DNA from: UBA1140 sp964573285
Lineage (GTDB): Bacteria > Campylobacterota > Campylobacteria > Campylobacterales > Sulfurovaceae
NCBI GenBank assembly: GCA_964573285.1
Contig: CAZNJD010000084.1
Coordinates: 1 to 64,000 of the forward strand
Direction of reading: 5' to 3'
Length of the DNA stretch: 64,000 bases
Shown: piece after piece, positions 42,484 through 51,833 of the stretch
Layout of the letters: the number at the start of each line of letters is the position of its first letter
How positions within the stretch are numbered: position 1 is the stretch's first letter
Position numbers and translations under genes: made by a program
The notes under the pieces: generated by a model
Told to the model about the DNA's origin: nothing
The model's input: the letters and a program-made list of their open reading frames with translations, nothing else
Databases searched by the model: none

Positions 42484-43181
42484 GAAACTACATAAGCACC
42501 ATTAAATTTTTTGGATTTTAAAAGCTTATTTGCTTCCCATCTGTTACATTGTACTATTACTTTATAAGCTGTTTTCTTTCTTTTAGGTATATATTTCTTG
42601 ACTATCTTAGCATTTTTTAGTTTATGTTTCTTTCTATAATTATACGCATATTTTTTATCAAAAAAAGATGCTATTTGTACATTATATATCTTTTCATATT
42701 TAGGTTTGTGTATCTTTTTGTATTTTTTACCTCTTTTGTGACTAGATGAGAGAACTTCTATTTTGACTCTACCTACACCTTTATGGGTTAAACCAATTTT
42801 CTTAGCTGCTCCATATGATAGGTCAATATCTCTTGAACGATAAAAGGGTCCTCTATCATTTACTCTAACTCTTACAGATTTGTGATTTGCTAGATTTGTA
42901 ACTTTTAGTATGGTATTTAGAGCATAAGTTCGATGTGCTGCTGTCATACTATACATATTGTATCTCTCTCCTGATGCAGTTAATCGTCTATGAAACTGTT
43001 TACCATACCAACTTGCTTTACCTATTTTAACAACTCCTTTGGAAACATATCGTGGATAATATTTTATCCCTCTATCCATATATGCCAAGATATTTCGGTC
43101 TTGTGCAGTTGAGTATGTTACAAAGATAGATAAGCTAAATATAGCTATCAAAAGTCTTTTCATAATATTATTTAACATCAT
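42480..43181 (-). CDS. rlpA: Second RlpA-family protein with SPOR-like domain
   Basis: A 233-residue exported protein with a double-psi beta-barrel (about 50-150) bearing ASWYGKQF, TASGE, TAAH and a canonical NDRGPF, followed by a very basic linker and a C-terminal SPOR-like domain (about 165-233, YNVQIASF). The signal peptide (MKRLLIAIFSLSIFVTYSTAQ) has no lipobox, so unlike the RlpA at 6605-7537 it should be soluble in the periplasm. Start is uncertain: the first ATG has AGGAG ten bases away, and the sixth codon after it is MKRLL. Confidence 0.87.
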   Translation of the reverse strand: MMLNNIMKRLLIAIFSLSIFVTYSTAQDRNILAYMDRGIKYYPRYVSKGVVKIGKASWYGKQFHRRLTASGERYNMYSMTAAHRTYALNTILKVTNLANHKSVRVRVNDRGPFYRSRDIDLSYGAAKKIGLTHKGVGRVKIEVLSSSHKRGKKYKKIHKPKYEKIYNVQIASFFDKKYAYNYRKKHKLKNAKIVKKYIPKRKKTAYKVIVQCNRWEANKLLKSKKFNGAYVVS

Positions 43182-43288
43182 GCAATAGAAACTCCTATTT
43201 TAAAATAAAAACAAAATTATAGCATTTTAAACTGTTAAAAAAGAATAAATTGTGATTTTCTTTTTCATTTTTAAAAAAGTGTGAAGTA

Positions 43289-43336
43289 TAGTCATTTAGT
43301 CAGTATGACTAAACTTTAGTGATAAAAATGACTAAA
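43289..43336. promoter_or_regulatory. Tandem TGACTAAA palindromes upstream of htpG
   Basis: A perfect TTTAGTCA-GTA-TGACTAAA palindrome (43295-43313), an overlapping TAGTCAT half-site (43289-43295), and a second palindrome TTTAGTGA-N6-TGACTAAA with one mismatch (43315-43336) end six bases before the -35 box. This is not CIRCE (HrcA) or HAIR (HspR). The regulator is unknown. Confidence 0.6.
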
Positions 43337-43341
43337 ACTAC

Positions 43342-43370
43342 TTGAAAAATAATTAAAAATATACTACAAT
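43342..43370 (+). promoter_or_regulatory. htpG promoter
   Basis: TTGAAA (43342-43347), a 17-base spacer and TACAAT (43365-43370), a classical housekeeping-sigma layout with a real -35 box, rare elsewhere in this window. Confidence 0.6.
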
Positions 43371-43402
43371 TGCAAAAAAATTATATATAAGGATTATATA
43401 CG

Positions 43403-45265
43403 ATGGCAAAACATCAGTTTCAAACAGAGATAGGTCAACTCTTAAAATTAATGACACATTCACTTTATTCAAATAAAGAGATATTTATAAGAGAGTTAAT
43501 TTCAAACTCTAGTGATGCAATTGATAAATTTAACTATATACAACTAACAGATGATAAATTCAAAGAAGATAATTGGACAGGTAAAATCGATGTAAATTTA
43601 GATGAGGAGGATGGAACTTTAACTATTGGTGATAATGGTTTAGGTATGAATGAAGATGATTTAATTAATCATTTGGGAACTATTGCAAAATCTGGTACTA
43701 AATCTTTTATAGAATCTCTAACAGGTGATGCTAAAAAAGATAGTAACTTGATTGGTCAGTTTGGTGTAGGTTTTTATTCTGTATTTATGGTAGCTAGTAG
43801 GGTAGATGTAATTACCAAAAAAGCTGGTGAAAGTCAAGCTTATATGTTTAGTACAGATGGTACTGGTGAGTTTGAGATTAAACCAGTAACCAAAGAAGAG
43901 CATGGAACAGTTGTTTATATTAAGCTAAAAGATGAAGAAAAAGAGTTCTTGGCAAAATATAGAGTTCAAGAGGTTATCAAAAAATACTCTAATCATATTG
44001 CATATCCTATTATGATACATTTTACTGAAGATGAGACTACAGGTGAAGGTGATGATGCAGTAACCAAAAAGGTTAAAAAATCAGAACAAGCTAATGCGGC
44101 AACTGCACTTTGGACATTACCTAAATCATCTTTGAAAAAAGAGGATTATTGGGAATTTTATAAATCATTAGCTCATGGTGATAATGAACCATTGACCTAT
44201 TTGCATAATAAAGTAGAGGGTGCTAATGAGTTTACAACACTTTTCTATATCCCAAAAACTGCACCTATGGATTTATATAGAGCAGACTATCAAAGTGGTG
44301 TGAAGCTTTATGTCAAAAGAGTATTTATTACAGATGATGATAAAGAGCTATTGCCTACATATTTGAGATTTATAAAAGGTATTATAGATAGTGAGGATTT
44401 ACCTTTAAATGTGAGCCGTGAGATTTTGCAAGAGAATAGAATTTTGGCAAATATCAAACAGCACTCAACCAAGAAAATCTTACAAGCTATCAAAAAGTTA
44501 AAAGATGATGATGCTAAAATTTTTACAGAACAGTATAACAAAGTTATTAAAGAGGGTATCTTCCAAGACTATACAAACAAAGAGTTGCTATTAGAAATAG
44601 TAAGATATAAATCTTCTACAGAAGAGGGAATGATTGGACTTGATGATTACATCTCTCGTGGAGATAGTGAGAAAAAAGAGATATATTATATCATTGGTGA
44701 AGATGAGAAAGTACTTAAAAACTCACCACTACTAGAAGCTTATAAAAAAGCTAATATTGAAGTATTGATTTTAGATGATAAAGAGATAGATGAGATAGTT
44801 ACCCCTGCTATTGGAATATTCAAAGAGTGGGCATTAAAAGATATTACAACTATAGATGCACCCGATAATAAGACAGAAGAAGAGAAAGAGGTAATCAGCA
44901 AAGAGTTCAAATCTCTAACTGATAAAATAAAAGAGGTTTTGGGTGAAGAGGTAAAAGAGGTTAAAACAACTTCAAGATTAACTTCAAGTCCATCATGTGT
45001 AGTCAAAGATGCCAACGACCCAATGGCAGGAATGGCTCAAATGTTCGCACAAATGGGACAGCCAATTCCAGAGACACCACTTATCTTGGAGATAAATCCT
45101 GAACATGTTATGATTCAAAAGCTTGATAAGTTAGAGAACCAAGATATTTTTGCTGATATGGCTTGGATATTACTTGATAGTGCAAAACTTTCAGAAGGAT
45201 TAGAGCCTAAAGATAAATCTGCATTTGCAAATAGAGTATCTAAAATAGCTACACAAGCACTATAA
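43403..45265 (+). CDS. htpG: Hsp90-family chaperone HtpG
   Basis: ATP-dependent dimeric chaperone. The 620 residues carry the GHKL ATPase motifs in order: ELISNSSDAIDKF, IGDNGLGM, GTIAKSGTKSF and GQFGVGFYSVFMVA, followed by the middle-domain NVSREILQEN and a C-terminal dimerisation region. Length is typical. It has its own promoter and tandem palindromic operators. Downstream, a short hairpin separates it from the UPF0323 lipoprotein gene. Confidence 0.96.
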   Translation: MAKHQFQTEIGQLLKLMTHSLYSNKEIFIRELISNSSDAIDKFNYIQLTDDKFKEDNWTGKIDVNLDEEDGTLTIGDNGLGMNEDDLINHLGTIAKSGTKSFIESLTGDAKKDSNLIGQFGVGFYSVFMVASRVDVITKKAGESQAYMFSTDGTGEFEIKPVTKEEHGTVVYIKLKDEEKEFLAKYRVQEVIKKYSNHIAYPIMIHFTEDETTGEGDDAVTKKVKKSEQANAATALWTLPKSSLKKEDYWEFYKSLAHGDNEPLTYLHNKVEGANEFTTLFYIPKTAPMDLYRADYQSGVKLYVKRVFITDDDKELLPTYLRFIKGIIDSEDLPLNVSREILQENRILANIKQHSTKKILQAIKKLKDDDAKIFTEQYNKVIKEGIFQDYTNKELLLEIVRYKSSTEEGMIGLDDYISRGDSEKKEIYYIIGEDEKVLKNSPLLEAYKKANIEVLILDDKEIDEIVTPAIGIFKEWALKDITTIDAPDNKTEEEKEVISKEFKSLTDKIKEVLGEEVKEVKTTSRLTSSPSCVVKDANDPMAGMAQMFAQMGQPIPETPLILEINPEHVMIQKLDKLENQDIFADMAWILLDSAKLSEGLEPKDKSAFANRVSKIATQAL

Positions 45266-45275
45266 ACTATTTTTC

Positions 45276-45293
45276 GTGGACTAGAAAGTCCAC
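45276..45293. other. Hairpin between htpG and the UPF0323 gene
   Basis: Perfect GTGGACT-AGAA-AGTCCAC stem-loop between htpG and the next gene. It is not followed by a U-tract, so it may be an RNA processing or stability element; it is weak as a terminator. Confidence 0.4.
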
Positions 45294-45310
45294 ACTAAAA
45301 AAGGAAAAGA

Positions 45311-45964
45311 ATGAATAAACATATTAAAAAGATTTCAAATGCTACAATTATTGGTAGCATGGGTGTGTTGATTTTATCAACAATGCAAGGTTGTGGAGAT
45401 GCACCACAAGACAATAAAGCGGCAGAACAGTCAGTGTCGGCCATTAAAAAAGAGGGTGCAACTGTTACTATTCAAGAGTTTCTTAATAAAGATACAAATA
45501 AGAGTACATATAAAATTATAGATGAAGTTCCAAGCGTATCGACAAGAGTTATTCTCAAAGATGTAAATGGTACAGAGAGAATTCTTAGCCAAGCAGAGAT
45601 AGATAAACTAGTAAAAGAAGAGGAAGCAAAAGTAGATGCAGGTACTTCTGATTTGACTAAAAAACCTGAAGAGGTAAAAGATAGTGGTGGATTGGGATTA
45701 GCTGGAACTCTAATGGCAAGTATGGCAGCAGGTATGGTTGGTGCAGCACTTATGAATAAACTCTCAAATAATCAAAATTATCAACAAAATAGAAGAACAA
45801 GTTACCGTTCACCAAGTACATATTCTCGTTCTCAAAGTAGTTTTAGTAAAGCAAGAGCAACAAATTCGGCAATAGGGAAAAGAGCTACAAGCTCCTCATC
45901 AACTCGTAGTTCGGGTTTTGGTAGAGCTAGAAGTTCAAGTAGTCGTTCAAGTTTTGGTGGTTAA
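45311..45964 (+). CDS. UPF0323-type lipoprotein
   Basis: A 217-residue lipoprotein (QGC, Cys28), matching the UPF0323 family known from Campylobacter and Helicobacter. The middle contains a glycine/alanine-rich hydrophobic stretch (GLAGTLMASMAAGMVGAAL, about 139-157), and the last 60 residues are a low-complexity Ser/Arg/Tyr tail ending in SSFGG. Function is unknown. It is three bases ahead of the glutathionylspermidine synthase-like gene, an arrangement I also recall from Campylobacter, so they are probably co-expressed. Confidence 0.78.
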   Translation: MNKHIKKISNATIIGSMGVLILSTMQGCGDAPQDNKAAEQSVSAIKKEGATVTIQEFLNKDTNKSTYKIIDEVPSVSTRVILKDVNGTERILSQAEIDKLVKEEEAKVDAGTSDLTKKPEEVKDSGGLGLAGTLMASMAAGMVGAALMNKLSNNQNYQQNRRTSYRSPSTYSRSQSSFSKARATNSAIGKRATSSSSTRSSGFGRARSSSSRSSFGG

Positions 45965-45967
45965 TAT

Positions 45968-47149
45968 ATGAAGTTAACACCTATAAAAGTTCCTAATAAT
46001 AAATTTTTGGAACAGATTGGATTTTTTTGGCATACAGACCCTGATGAAACTGCATATGTAGCATCAGAAATTGTAGATATAACACCAAACGAAGCAGATG
46101 CTTATTATGAAGCTGTAAATGAACTCTATGAGATGTTTGTAGAAGCAGGTGAATATGTTATTGAGAATGATTTATTACATGAGATTGGAATACCATTTAA
46201 TCTAATTGATGCAGTCAAAATGAGTTGGGATAATGATGTTAATTGGCACTTATATGGACGATTTGATTTAGCAGGTGGAGTTGATGGTAAACCTATTAAA
46301 TTAATAGAGTTCAATGCAGATACTCCAACAGCACTATTTGAGACAGCTATATTACAATGGGCAATACTCAAATATAATAATATGGAAGAGACGCATCAAT
46401 TTAATGATGTATATGAAGCTATTAGAGATAATTTCAAAAGAGTTATAGTCTTAGATGGTGATATAAATGATTTTGAGCAAAATTATGAGGGTTGGAAGAT
46501 ACTTTTTTCATCAGTAAAAGATAATGAAGAGGAAGAGAGTACTGTTAAACTTCTTCAAACTATAGCCGAAGATGCAGGATTTATAACAGAGTTTGCATAT
46601 ATGGAAGATGTAGAGTTTGATGCAAATGAGGGAGTATTCTATAATAATATTAACTATGAATACTGGTTCAAACTATTTCCATGGGAAGATATAGCCATAG
46701 AAGAGAGTGATTTAGCTAGATTGATGACTCAAATTATGGATAATCAAAAAGCAATTTTCCTTAATCCTGCTTATACTTTGATGTTTCAATCAAAAGCATT
46801 TATGAAAATATTATGGGATTTATATCCAAATCATCCTCTACTGCTAGAGACCTCTTTTGAACCATTAAAAGGCATAGCACAAGTAGAGAAAAAGATATTT
46901 GGACGAGAAGGTGCAAATACTATTATTGTAGATAAAAATGAGAAGATAATAGAAGAGCGAGATGGTGAATATGGTGAATTTCCATCAATATTCCAAGAGT
47001 ATGTTGAACTACCAAAAGATAGTAAAGGTGATAGCTACCAAGCAGGAGTATTTTTTGCTTATGAGGGTTGTGGACTTGGATTTAGACGAGGTGGTTTGAT
47101 ATTAGATAACTATTCTAAGTTTGTAGGGCATAGAGTGGTTGTTGATTAA
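45968..47149 (+). CDS. Glutathionylspermidine synthase-like ATP-grasp protein
   Basis: The 393 residues match the C-terminal synthetase (ATP-grasp) domain of glutathionylspermidine synthase, which joins a peptide carboxylate to an amine. Motifs include DPDETAYVASEIVDIT, LYGRFDLAGG, KLIEFNADTPTALFE, an IFLNPAYTLMFQSKA segment and a C-terminal GREGANTIIVD loop. No amidase domain is present. In bacteria lacking glutathionylspermidine the true substrate is unknown; association with a lipoprotein suggests a peptide or envelope-linked target. Confidence 0.85.
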   Translation: MKLTPIKVPNNKFLEQIGFFWHTDPDETAYVASEIVDITPNEADAYYEAVNELYEMFVEAGEYVIENDLLHEIGIPFNLIDAVKMSWDNDVNWHLYGRFDLAGGVDGKPIKLIEFNADTPTALFETAILQWAILKYNNMEETHQFNDVYEAIRDNFKRVIVLDGDINDFEQNYEGWKILFSSVKDNEEEESTVKLLQTIAEDAGFITEFAYMEDVEFDANEGVFYNNINYEYWFKLFPWEDIAIEESDLARLMTQIMDNQKAIFLNPAYTLMFQSKAFMKILWDLYPNHPLLLETSFEPLKGIAQVEKKIFGREGANTIIVDKNEKIIEERDGEYGEFPSIFQEYVELPKDSKGDSYQAGVFFAYEGCGLGFRRGGLILDNYSKFVGHRVVVD

Positions 47150-47163
47150 ATATATATTTAGTT

Positions 47164-47183
47164 GGGATAGTTTTAACTATCCC
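47164..47183. terminator. Hairpin between the ATP-grasp and Enzyme I genes
   Basis: Perfect 8-bp stem GGGATAGT/ACTATCCC with TTTA loop, containing the stop codon of the reverse gene (47173-47175). A T-rich stretch follows on the forward strand. Confidence 0.5.
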
Positions 47184-49029
47184 GTATTTTCTCTTTGAGT
47201 GATGGTATAAGTTTAGCTGAAACTGATAGTGTATCATATCCCATATCTAGTAATTTTGTTGTTACCTCTTCCATTCCAGCTAACTCTCCACATATACTTA
47301 TAGGTTTGGTTATATTCTCTTTTATTATTCTCAAAGCACTCATAAGCATAGGTGAACTAACATTTACATGTAGGGTAGGGTGGGTTCTCTCTATTGCAAA
47401 GAGATATTGAGTAAGATCATTTGTACCTATAGAATAGAAGTCAACTACTTTATTAAACTCTTTGAGTGCAAATATTACACATGGAACTTCTAGCATAATA
47501 CCAAATTTTATATTACTAATATCAACATTATTTTCTTGGGCTACCTTTTGGGCTATGGTTTTGGCCTGATTAAACTCTGCAACACTACTTACCATTGGAA
47601 ACATAACTTTGAGTGGCTTTTGATTGTGAGCCAGAAATATACCTAATAATTGCTCTTTAAATAGTGTTTGTTCTTGTAGAGAAAAACGGATACCTCGGAC
47701 ACCCAAAAATGGATTTGGTTCTTTGGGAATTGCAGCATAAGGTAGAGCTTTGTCTCCTCCTACATCTAGTGTTCTAATAGTTATATTATTAAATATAGTC
47801 ATTATTTCAGCATAAGTTAATATTTGCTCTTCTAGTGTAGGTTTTTTATCTTGAAATAGAAACTCTGTTCGTAATAGTCCTATACCATCTGCTCCTTTCT
47901 CTTTCGCCTCTTGGGCTGATATAACATCTGTTGCATTTGCCAATATATTTATATTTTTGCCATCTTTGGTAATTGCTGGTTCAAATCTCTTTTGATAACC
48001 TATCTCTTGAAAAGCTTTAAATGCTATTTGTCTATTATATGCCTTTTCCAAATCATTTGAAGTTGGAGTTATAACTAGATTACCACTATTAGCATCAAGT
48101 ATAGCTTCTGAACTTGGAGTGATAATATCATCTATAATCATAGAAGCTATTCCAAAAGAGCGAAGAAGTATTGATGAGTGTGAGGTTGGTGTACTTTTTT
48201 TGAGTACTACTCCTGTTACTTTGGTATCTGCTAGTCTCATAATTTCACTTGGTAATAAATCTTCTGCTACTAATATATATGGAATATCTGGTAGTTCTAA
48301 GATAGTATCTATCCCTAGATGTGATAATACTCTCTGTTCTACATCTTTATAATCAGATATTCTTGATTCAAATCGTGTATTTTCTAATTTTTTTATCTCA
48401 TCTTTAATAATATTTCTAAAGATTTTGATATTGGTACAGTCATATCTAAATATATCACTAGAGAGTAGCTCTTGTTGTGCTAAAAATATTTGAGCTTCAT
48501 CTGTTGTTTTATTTTTTATATATAGTTCATATAACTCTTTTTTTGCAATTTTGAGTGCATCTCTAAAAGATAATCCATTTTTATTATCTTCTCTCTCATA
48601 GGTTTCATACTCTATTAGTGGAGCTATGGCTACACCTCTTCCTATGGTTTTACCTTTAAGAGTTATTGATTCATAACTCTCTTCTTCCTGTTCTACCTCT
48701 TTTATCTCTTTATCATTTATCATGAGTTGTAGGAAATATGACTCTAGGTACTCTGTGGCCTTTTTAGCATCTTTACCTATAGAACGCAAGATAAAACTAT
48801 CACCTTTCTCTAAAGCAAGAGATAATATTTGAGATGCTTGCGTTGCTGATACTTCTTGATTTTTGGCAACTATAGTAATAATAGTTGAGTCAAACTGCTT
48901 TACCTCATTAGTAAATTGTCCAATAGGTCTTAGATGAAAACCATTAGATGAGGTGATAGTTAGGGTCGTCTCTATTGTTGGTCGTTTTGGTTTTAATAGT
49001 TTTTTTATAAAATTCATTGGCATTTTCAT
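47173..49029 (-). CDS. ptsI: HPr-Enzyme I fusion of the phosphotransferase system
   Basis: Takes phosphate from phosphoenolpyruvate and passes it down the PTS. Residues about 20-105 form an HPr domain with the phosphorylated His32 in SSNGFHLRP; residues about 122-618 form Enzyme I with the catalytic His284 in TPTSHSSILLRS, PEP-barrel motifs GADGIGLLRTEFLF and TLDVGGDKALPY, and the conserved Cys in SICGELAG. Normally HPr and Enzyme I are separate, or joined with a IIA domain; here no IIA is present. Its natural client in this window is the NagE-like IIC-IIB at 9442-10833. Single-gene unit. Confidence 0.9.
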   Translation of the reverse strand: MKMPMNFIKKLLKPKRPTIETTLTITSSNGFHLRPIGQFTNEVKQFDSTIITIVAKNQEVSATQASQILSLALEKGDSFILRSIGKDAKKATEYLESYFLQLMINDKEIKEVEQEEESYESITLKGKTIGRGVAIAPLIEYETYEREDNKNGLSFRDALKIAKKELYELYIKNKTTDEAQIFLAQQELLSSDIFRYDCTNIKIFRNIIKDEIKKLENTRFESRISDYKDVEQRVLSHLGIDTILELPDIPYILVAEDLLPSEIMRLADTKVTGVVLKKSTPTSHSSILLRSFGIASMIIDDIITPSSEAILDANSGNLVITPTSNDLEKAYNRQIAFKAFQEIGYQKRFEPAITKDGKNINILANATDVISAQEAKEKGADGIGLLRTEFLFQDKKPTLEEQILTYAEIMTIFNNITIRTLDVGGDKALPYAAIPKEPNPFLGVRGIRFSLQEQTLFKEQLLGIFLAHNQKPLKVMFPMVSSVAEFNQAKTIAQKVAQENNVDISNIKFGIMLEVPCVIFALKEFNKVVDFYSIGTNDLTQYLFAIERTHPTLHVNVSSPMLMSALRIIKENITKPISICGELAGMEEVTTKLLDMGYDTLSVSAKLIPSLKEKIRDS

Positions 49030-49144
49030 TTTTTATGAGATTATATACTCTTTTTATTGAGTTTTCTATAAAAATTTAATATTATTAAGGTTATATTAGT
49101 TTTTAGTCTATTTTTGTTTCAACCCCTTAAAACCAAAGAAAAGG

Positions 49145-49150
49145 TATAAT
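49145..49150 (+). promoter_or_regulatory. -10 promoter of gatB
   Basis: AAGG-TATAAT 63 bases before the gatB ATG. Confidence 0.45.
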
Positions 49151-49212
49151 ACGCGAAATTTTTTGAATGTATATATAAAAGAGATTTATTTTCTTATAAA
49201 AAGGTTTATCTA

Positions 49213-50640
49213 ATGTTTGAAACAGTTATTGGGCTTGAGGTTCATGTCCAACTTAATACCAAAACAAAACTTTTCTGTTCTTGCCCTACAAGTTTTGCAG
49301 AGCATCAAAATAGTAATACTTGTCCTACTTGTTTAGCACTACCTGGTGCTTTGCCTGTTGTAAATAAAGAGGCAGCAGTAAAAGCTATGAGATTGGGATA
49401 TGCTATAAATGCTATCGTAAATCATAGTTCTAATTTTGATAGAAAAAGCTACTTTTATCCTGATAGTCCATCAGCTTATCAGATTACACAGCTACATAAG
49501 GCTATTGTGCAAAAGGGTGAGTTATTTATCGACCTAAAAGATGGAACAAAAAAGAGAATAGGTATGACCCAAGCTCATTTAGAAGCAGATGCAGGTAAAA
49601 ATATACATGAGGGTAACCACTCTAAAGTCGATTTAAATCGTTCGGGAACACCTCTGCTAGAGATAGTAAGTGAACCTGATATGAGAAGTGCTGATGAGGC
49701 TGTTGCTTATCTAAAAAAACTTCACTCAACTGTAAGATATTTGGATATATCTGATGCAAATATGCAAGAGGGTAGTTTTAGATGTGATGTGAATGTATCT
49801 ATCAGACCCAAAGGTCAAAAGGAGTTTGGTACTAGAGTAGAGATAAAAAATATCAACTCATTTCGATTTGTAGCTTCTGCAATTTCTTATGAAGTACAAA
49901 GACAGAGTGAAGCATATGAAGATGGAGTATATGACCAAGAGGTTTGCCAAGAGACTAGACTTTGGGATGTAGATAAGGGTATAACCAAATCTATGAGAGG
50001 TAAAGAAGAGGCAGCAGATTATAGATATTTCCCAGACCCAGATTTGCGTCCACTTATAGTAACCAAGGAGATGATAGAAGAGGCAAAAAAAATGCCAGAA
50101 CTCCCAGATGCTAAAGTCAAAAGATATGTAGAAGAACTTGGAGTGAAGAAAATAGATGCATTAGTATTGTGTCAAACCAAAGAGTCAGCATATTTTTTTG
50201 AAGAGATGTTAAAGAGTGGAGCAAGTGCCAAAGCTTCAGTGAACTGGTTGAATACAGAGCTATTAGGACGCTTAAACAAGGTAGGATATAATATTACTAA
50301 CTCACCTGTATCAGCATCCAAATTAGGAGAACTTGTTTCCAAGATAGATAATGGAACTATTAATGGAAAAGGTGCAAAAGATATTTTAGATGTGCTTATG
50401 GAAGAGGATAAAGATATAGATAAACTTATTGACTCTATGGGATTAGCACAAGTTAATGATGATAGTGCTATATTGGAGATAATTGATACTATATTAGCCA
50501 ATAATCCAGATAAAGTAGAGCAATATAAATCAGGCAAAGATAAACTATTTGGTTTTTTTGTAGGTCAGAGTATGAAAGCATCAAAAGGCTCAGCTAATCC
50601 TCAAAAAGTAAATGAGTTACTCAAAGAGAGATTGCGTTGA
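49213..50640 (+). CDS. gatB: Aspartyl/glutamyl-tRNA amidotransferase subunit B
   Basis: Kinase/transamidation subunit converting Glu-tRNA(Gln) or Asp-tRNA(Asn) to the amidated form. The 475 residues begin with GLEVHVQLNTKTKLFCSC and the zinc-binding CPTC, contain NFDRKSYFYPD and LEADAGKNIHE, and end with a YqeY-like helical tail domain (about 325-475). Length is normal. gatA and gatC are not adjacent, as in related bacteria where the genes are scattered. Convergent with the coiled-coil membrane protein downstream. Confidence 0.96.
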   Translation: MFETVIGLEVHVQLNTKTKLFCSCPTSFAEHQNSNTCPTCLALPGALPVVNKEAAVKAMRLGYAINAIVNHSSNFDRKSYFYPDSPSAYQITQLHKAIVQKGELFIDLKDGTKKRIGMTQAHLEADAGKNIHEGNHSKVDLNRSGTPLLEIVSEPDMRSADEAVAYLKKLHSTVRYLDISDANMQEGSFRCDVNVSIRPKGQKEFGTRVEIKNINSFRFVASAISYEVQRQSEAYEDGVYDQEVCQETRLWDVDKGITKSMRGKEEAADYRYFPDPDLRPLIVTKEMIEEAKKMPELPDAKVKRYVEELGVKKIDALVLCQTKESAYFFEEMLKSGASAKASVNWLNTELLGRLNKVGYNITNSPVSASKLGELVSKIDNGTINGKGAKDILDVLMEEDKDIDKLIDSMGLAQVNDDSAILEIIDTILANNPDKVEQYKSGKDKLFGFFVGQSMKASKGSANPQKVNELLKERLR

Positions 50641-50662
50641 TAGTAAAAATAAATTTTATATT

Positions 50663-50681
50663 GTAGAGAGTTTATCTCTAC
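50663..50681. terminator. Hairpin between gatB and convergent gene
   Basis: Perfect GTAGAGA-GTTTA-TCTCTAC stem-loop in the 48-base convergent gap, with no long U-tract. Confidence 0.45.
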
Positions 50682-50688
50682 TGTATAA

Positions 50689-51720
50689 TTATGCATATAT
50701 CTTAGAGATATAATATTCATAAATAGTTCTAGCTTCATTAAGTGCATTTATAGACTTTTCGTTAATTTTCCCCTCTTTGGTAATAGGTATTGTCATTAAC
50801 TCTTCTGCTTTTTCCATTAATCTTTCACTCTCTTGCATCTCTTGTAGTGATGATTGATGGTATTGACTGTTATCCTCTAATATACCCTCTACATGTATTA
50901 TTCTTTGTAGTTTCGCATTTTGTTCATCCAAAAGAACTTTATAATCTTCTAAGAGAGGAACTACCTTTTTAATATGTTCATCTATCTTTTCCATCTCTGT
51001 TTTTGACTCTTTTTGTTTATTTACATATATATGTGATTTTTCAAATGTATCATTAGCAACTTTGAGGTTTTTATTCTCTTTAATAGATACATAAAGCTTA
51101 TAAACCATAAAACCAATAATAAGTGCAGTTAATCCAACTGTTATCATTCCAAATAGAGGATTACCCTCTCCTCCTGTCATACCTCCACCAATCCAACTCA
51201 TTATCTTATTTATAGATGCATCATCAGGAATAACGGGTGGTTGAATTGTTACACCTACTTTGGTACTAGCAACAAATATCCATCCTACTGCTGTAGCTAA
51301 CATTGCCAAAATAGCAAGAATAAAAGCAGTAATTCCACCACCTGATATATTACGAACTTTTATATTACTATTTGTATTTCCAAGAGATATCTCAAATGGG
51401 TCATCAGACTCTGGTTTTATATATACAAATGATGCTTTTTCTAATAATATTTGACTTTGTGTAATGGTACTACTAAGCAGAGTGTTTTTAATCTCTTCAA
51501 ATTGCCTTACATCTTTTTCAATACTCTCTTTGGTAGCTTCTATTTCACTATCTGCTTGTGATATAAGTTCTATAGAGTTTTTTATCAACTCTTTGGCCTG
51601 TTCATTCTTTTTAATAGGTTTGAGTATCTTATTCTCTATCACTATATCATTATTCAACTCTTGCTCCATATTATGAGTGTTATTTCCATCTAAATCAGAT
51701 ACCTGATTATTGTTTTCCAT
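50689..51720 (-). CDS. Hypothetical membrane protein with long coiled coils
   Basis: Not recognised. The 343 residues have an acidic, Asn-rich N-terminus, a coiled coil (about 38-95), two transmembrane helices (about 130-152 and 187-210) around a Pro/Gly-rich loop, and a second long coiled coil (about 215-325). No enzymatic motif is visible. Both coiled coils should be on the same side of the membrane, most simply the cytoplasm. It could be a scaffold or membrane organiser. It is a single-gene unit between gatB and rseP. Confidence 0.65.
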   Translation of the reverse strand: MENNNQVSDLDGNNTHNMEQELNNDIVIENKILKPIKKNEQAKELIKNSIELISQADSEIEATKESIEKDVRQFEEIKNTLLSSTITQSQILLEKASFVYIKPESDDPFEISLGNTNSNIKVRNISGGGITAFILAILAMLATAVGWIFVASTKVGVTIQPPVIPDDASINKIMSWIGGGMTGGEGNPLFGMITVGLTALIIGFMVYKLYVSIKENKNLKVANDTFEKSHIYVNKQKESKTEMEKIDEHIKKVVPLLEDYKVLLDEQNAKLQRIIHVEGILEDNSQYHQSSLQEMQESERLMEKAEELMTIPITKEGKINEKSINALNEARTIYEYYISKIYA

Positions 51721-51802
51721 TTTTCATCCTTACTTTTTCTTTATTCTAACATATCTATATATAATTTTGATTAATTAGAAGCAGATTTAACAAATAGCTT
51801 GG

Positions 51803-51808
51803 TATAAT
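51803..51808 (+). promoter_or_regulatory. -10 promoter of the rseP operon
   Basis: TTGG-TATAAT, 26 bases before the rseP ATG. Confidence 0.5.
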
Positions 51809-51833
51809 ACTTAAAAAAAAATTTAGGATATAT

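Noticed and set aside
47173..47500. Search for a IIA domain in the Enzyme I fusion
   Set aside because: The C-terminal end is the normal Enzyme I PEP-barrel, with the conserved Cys and no extra domain.
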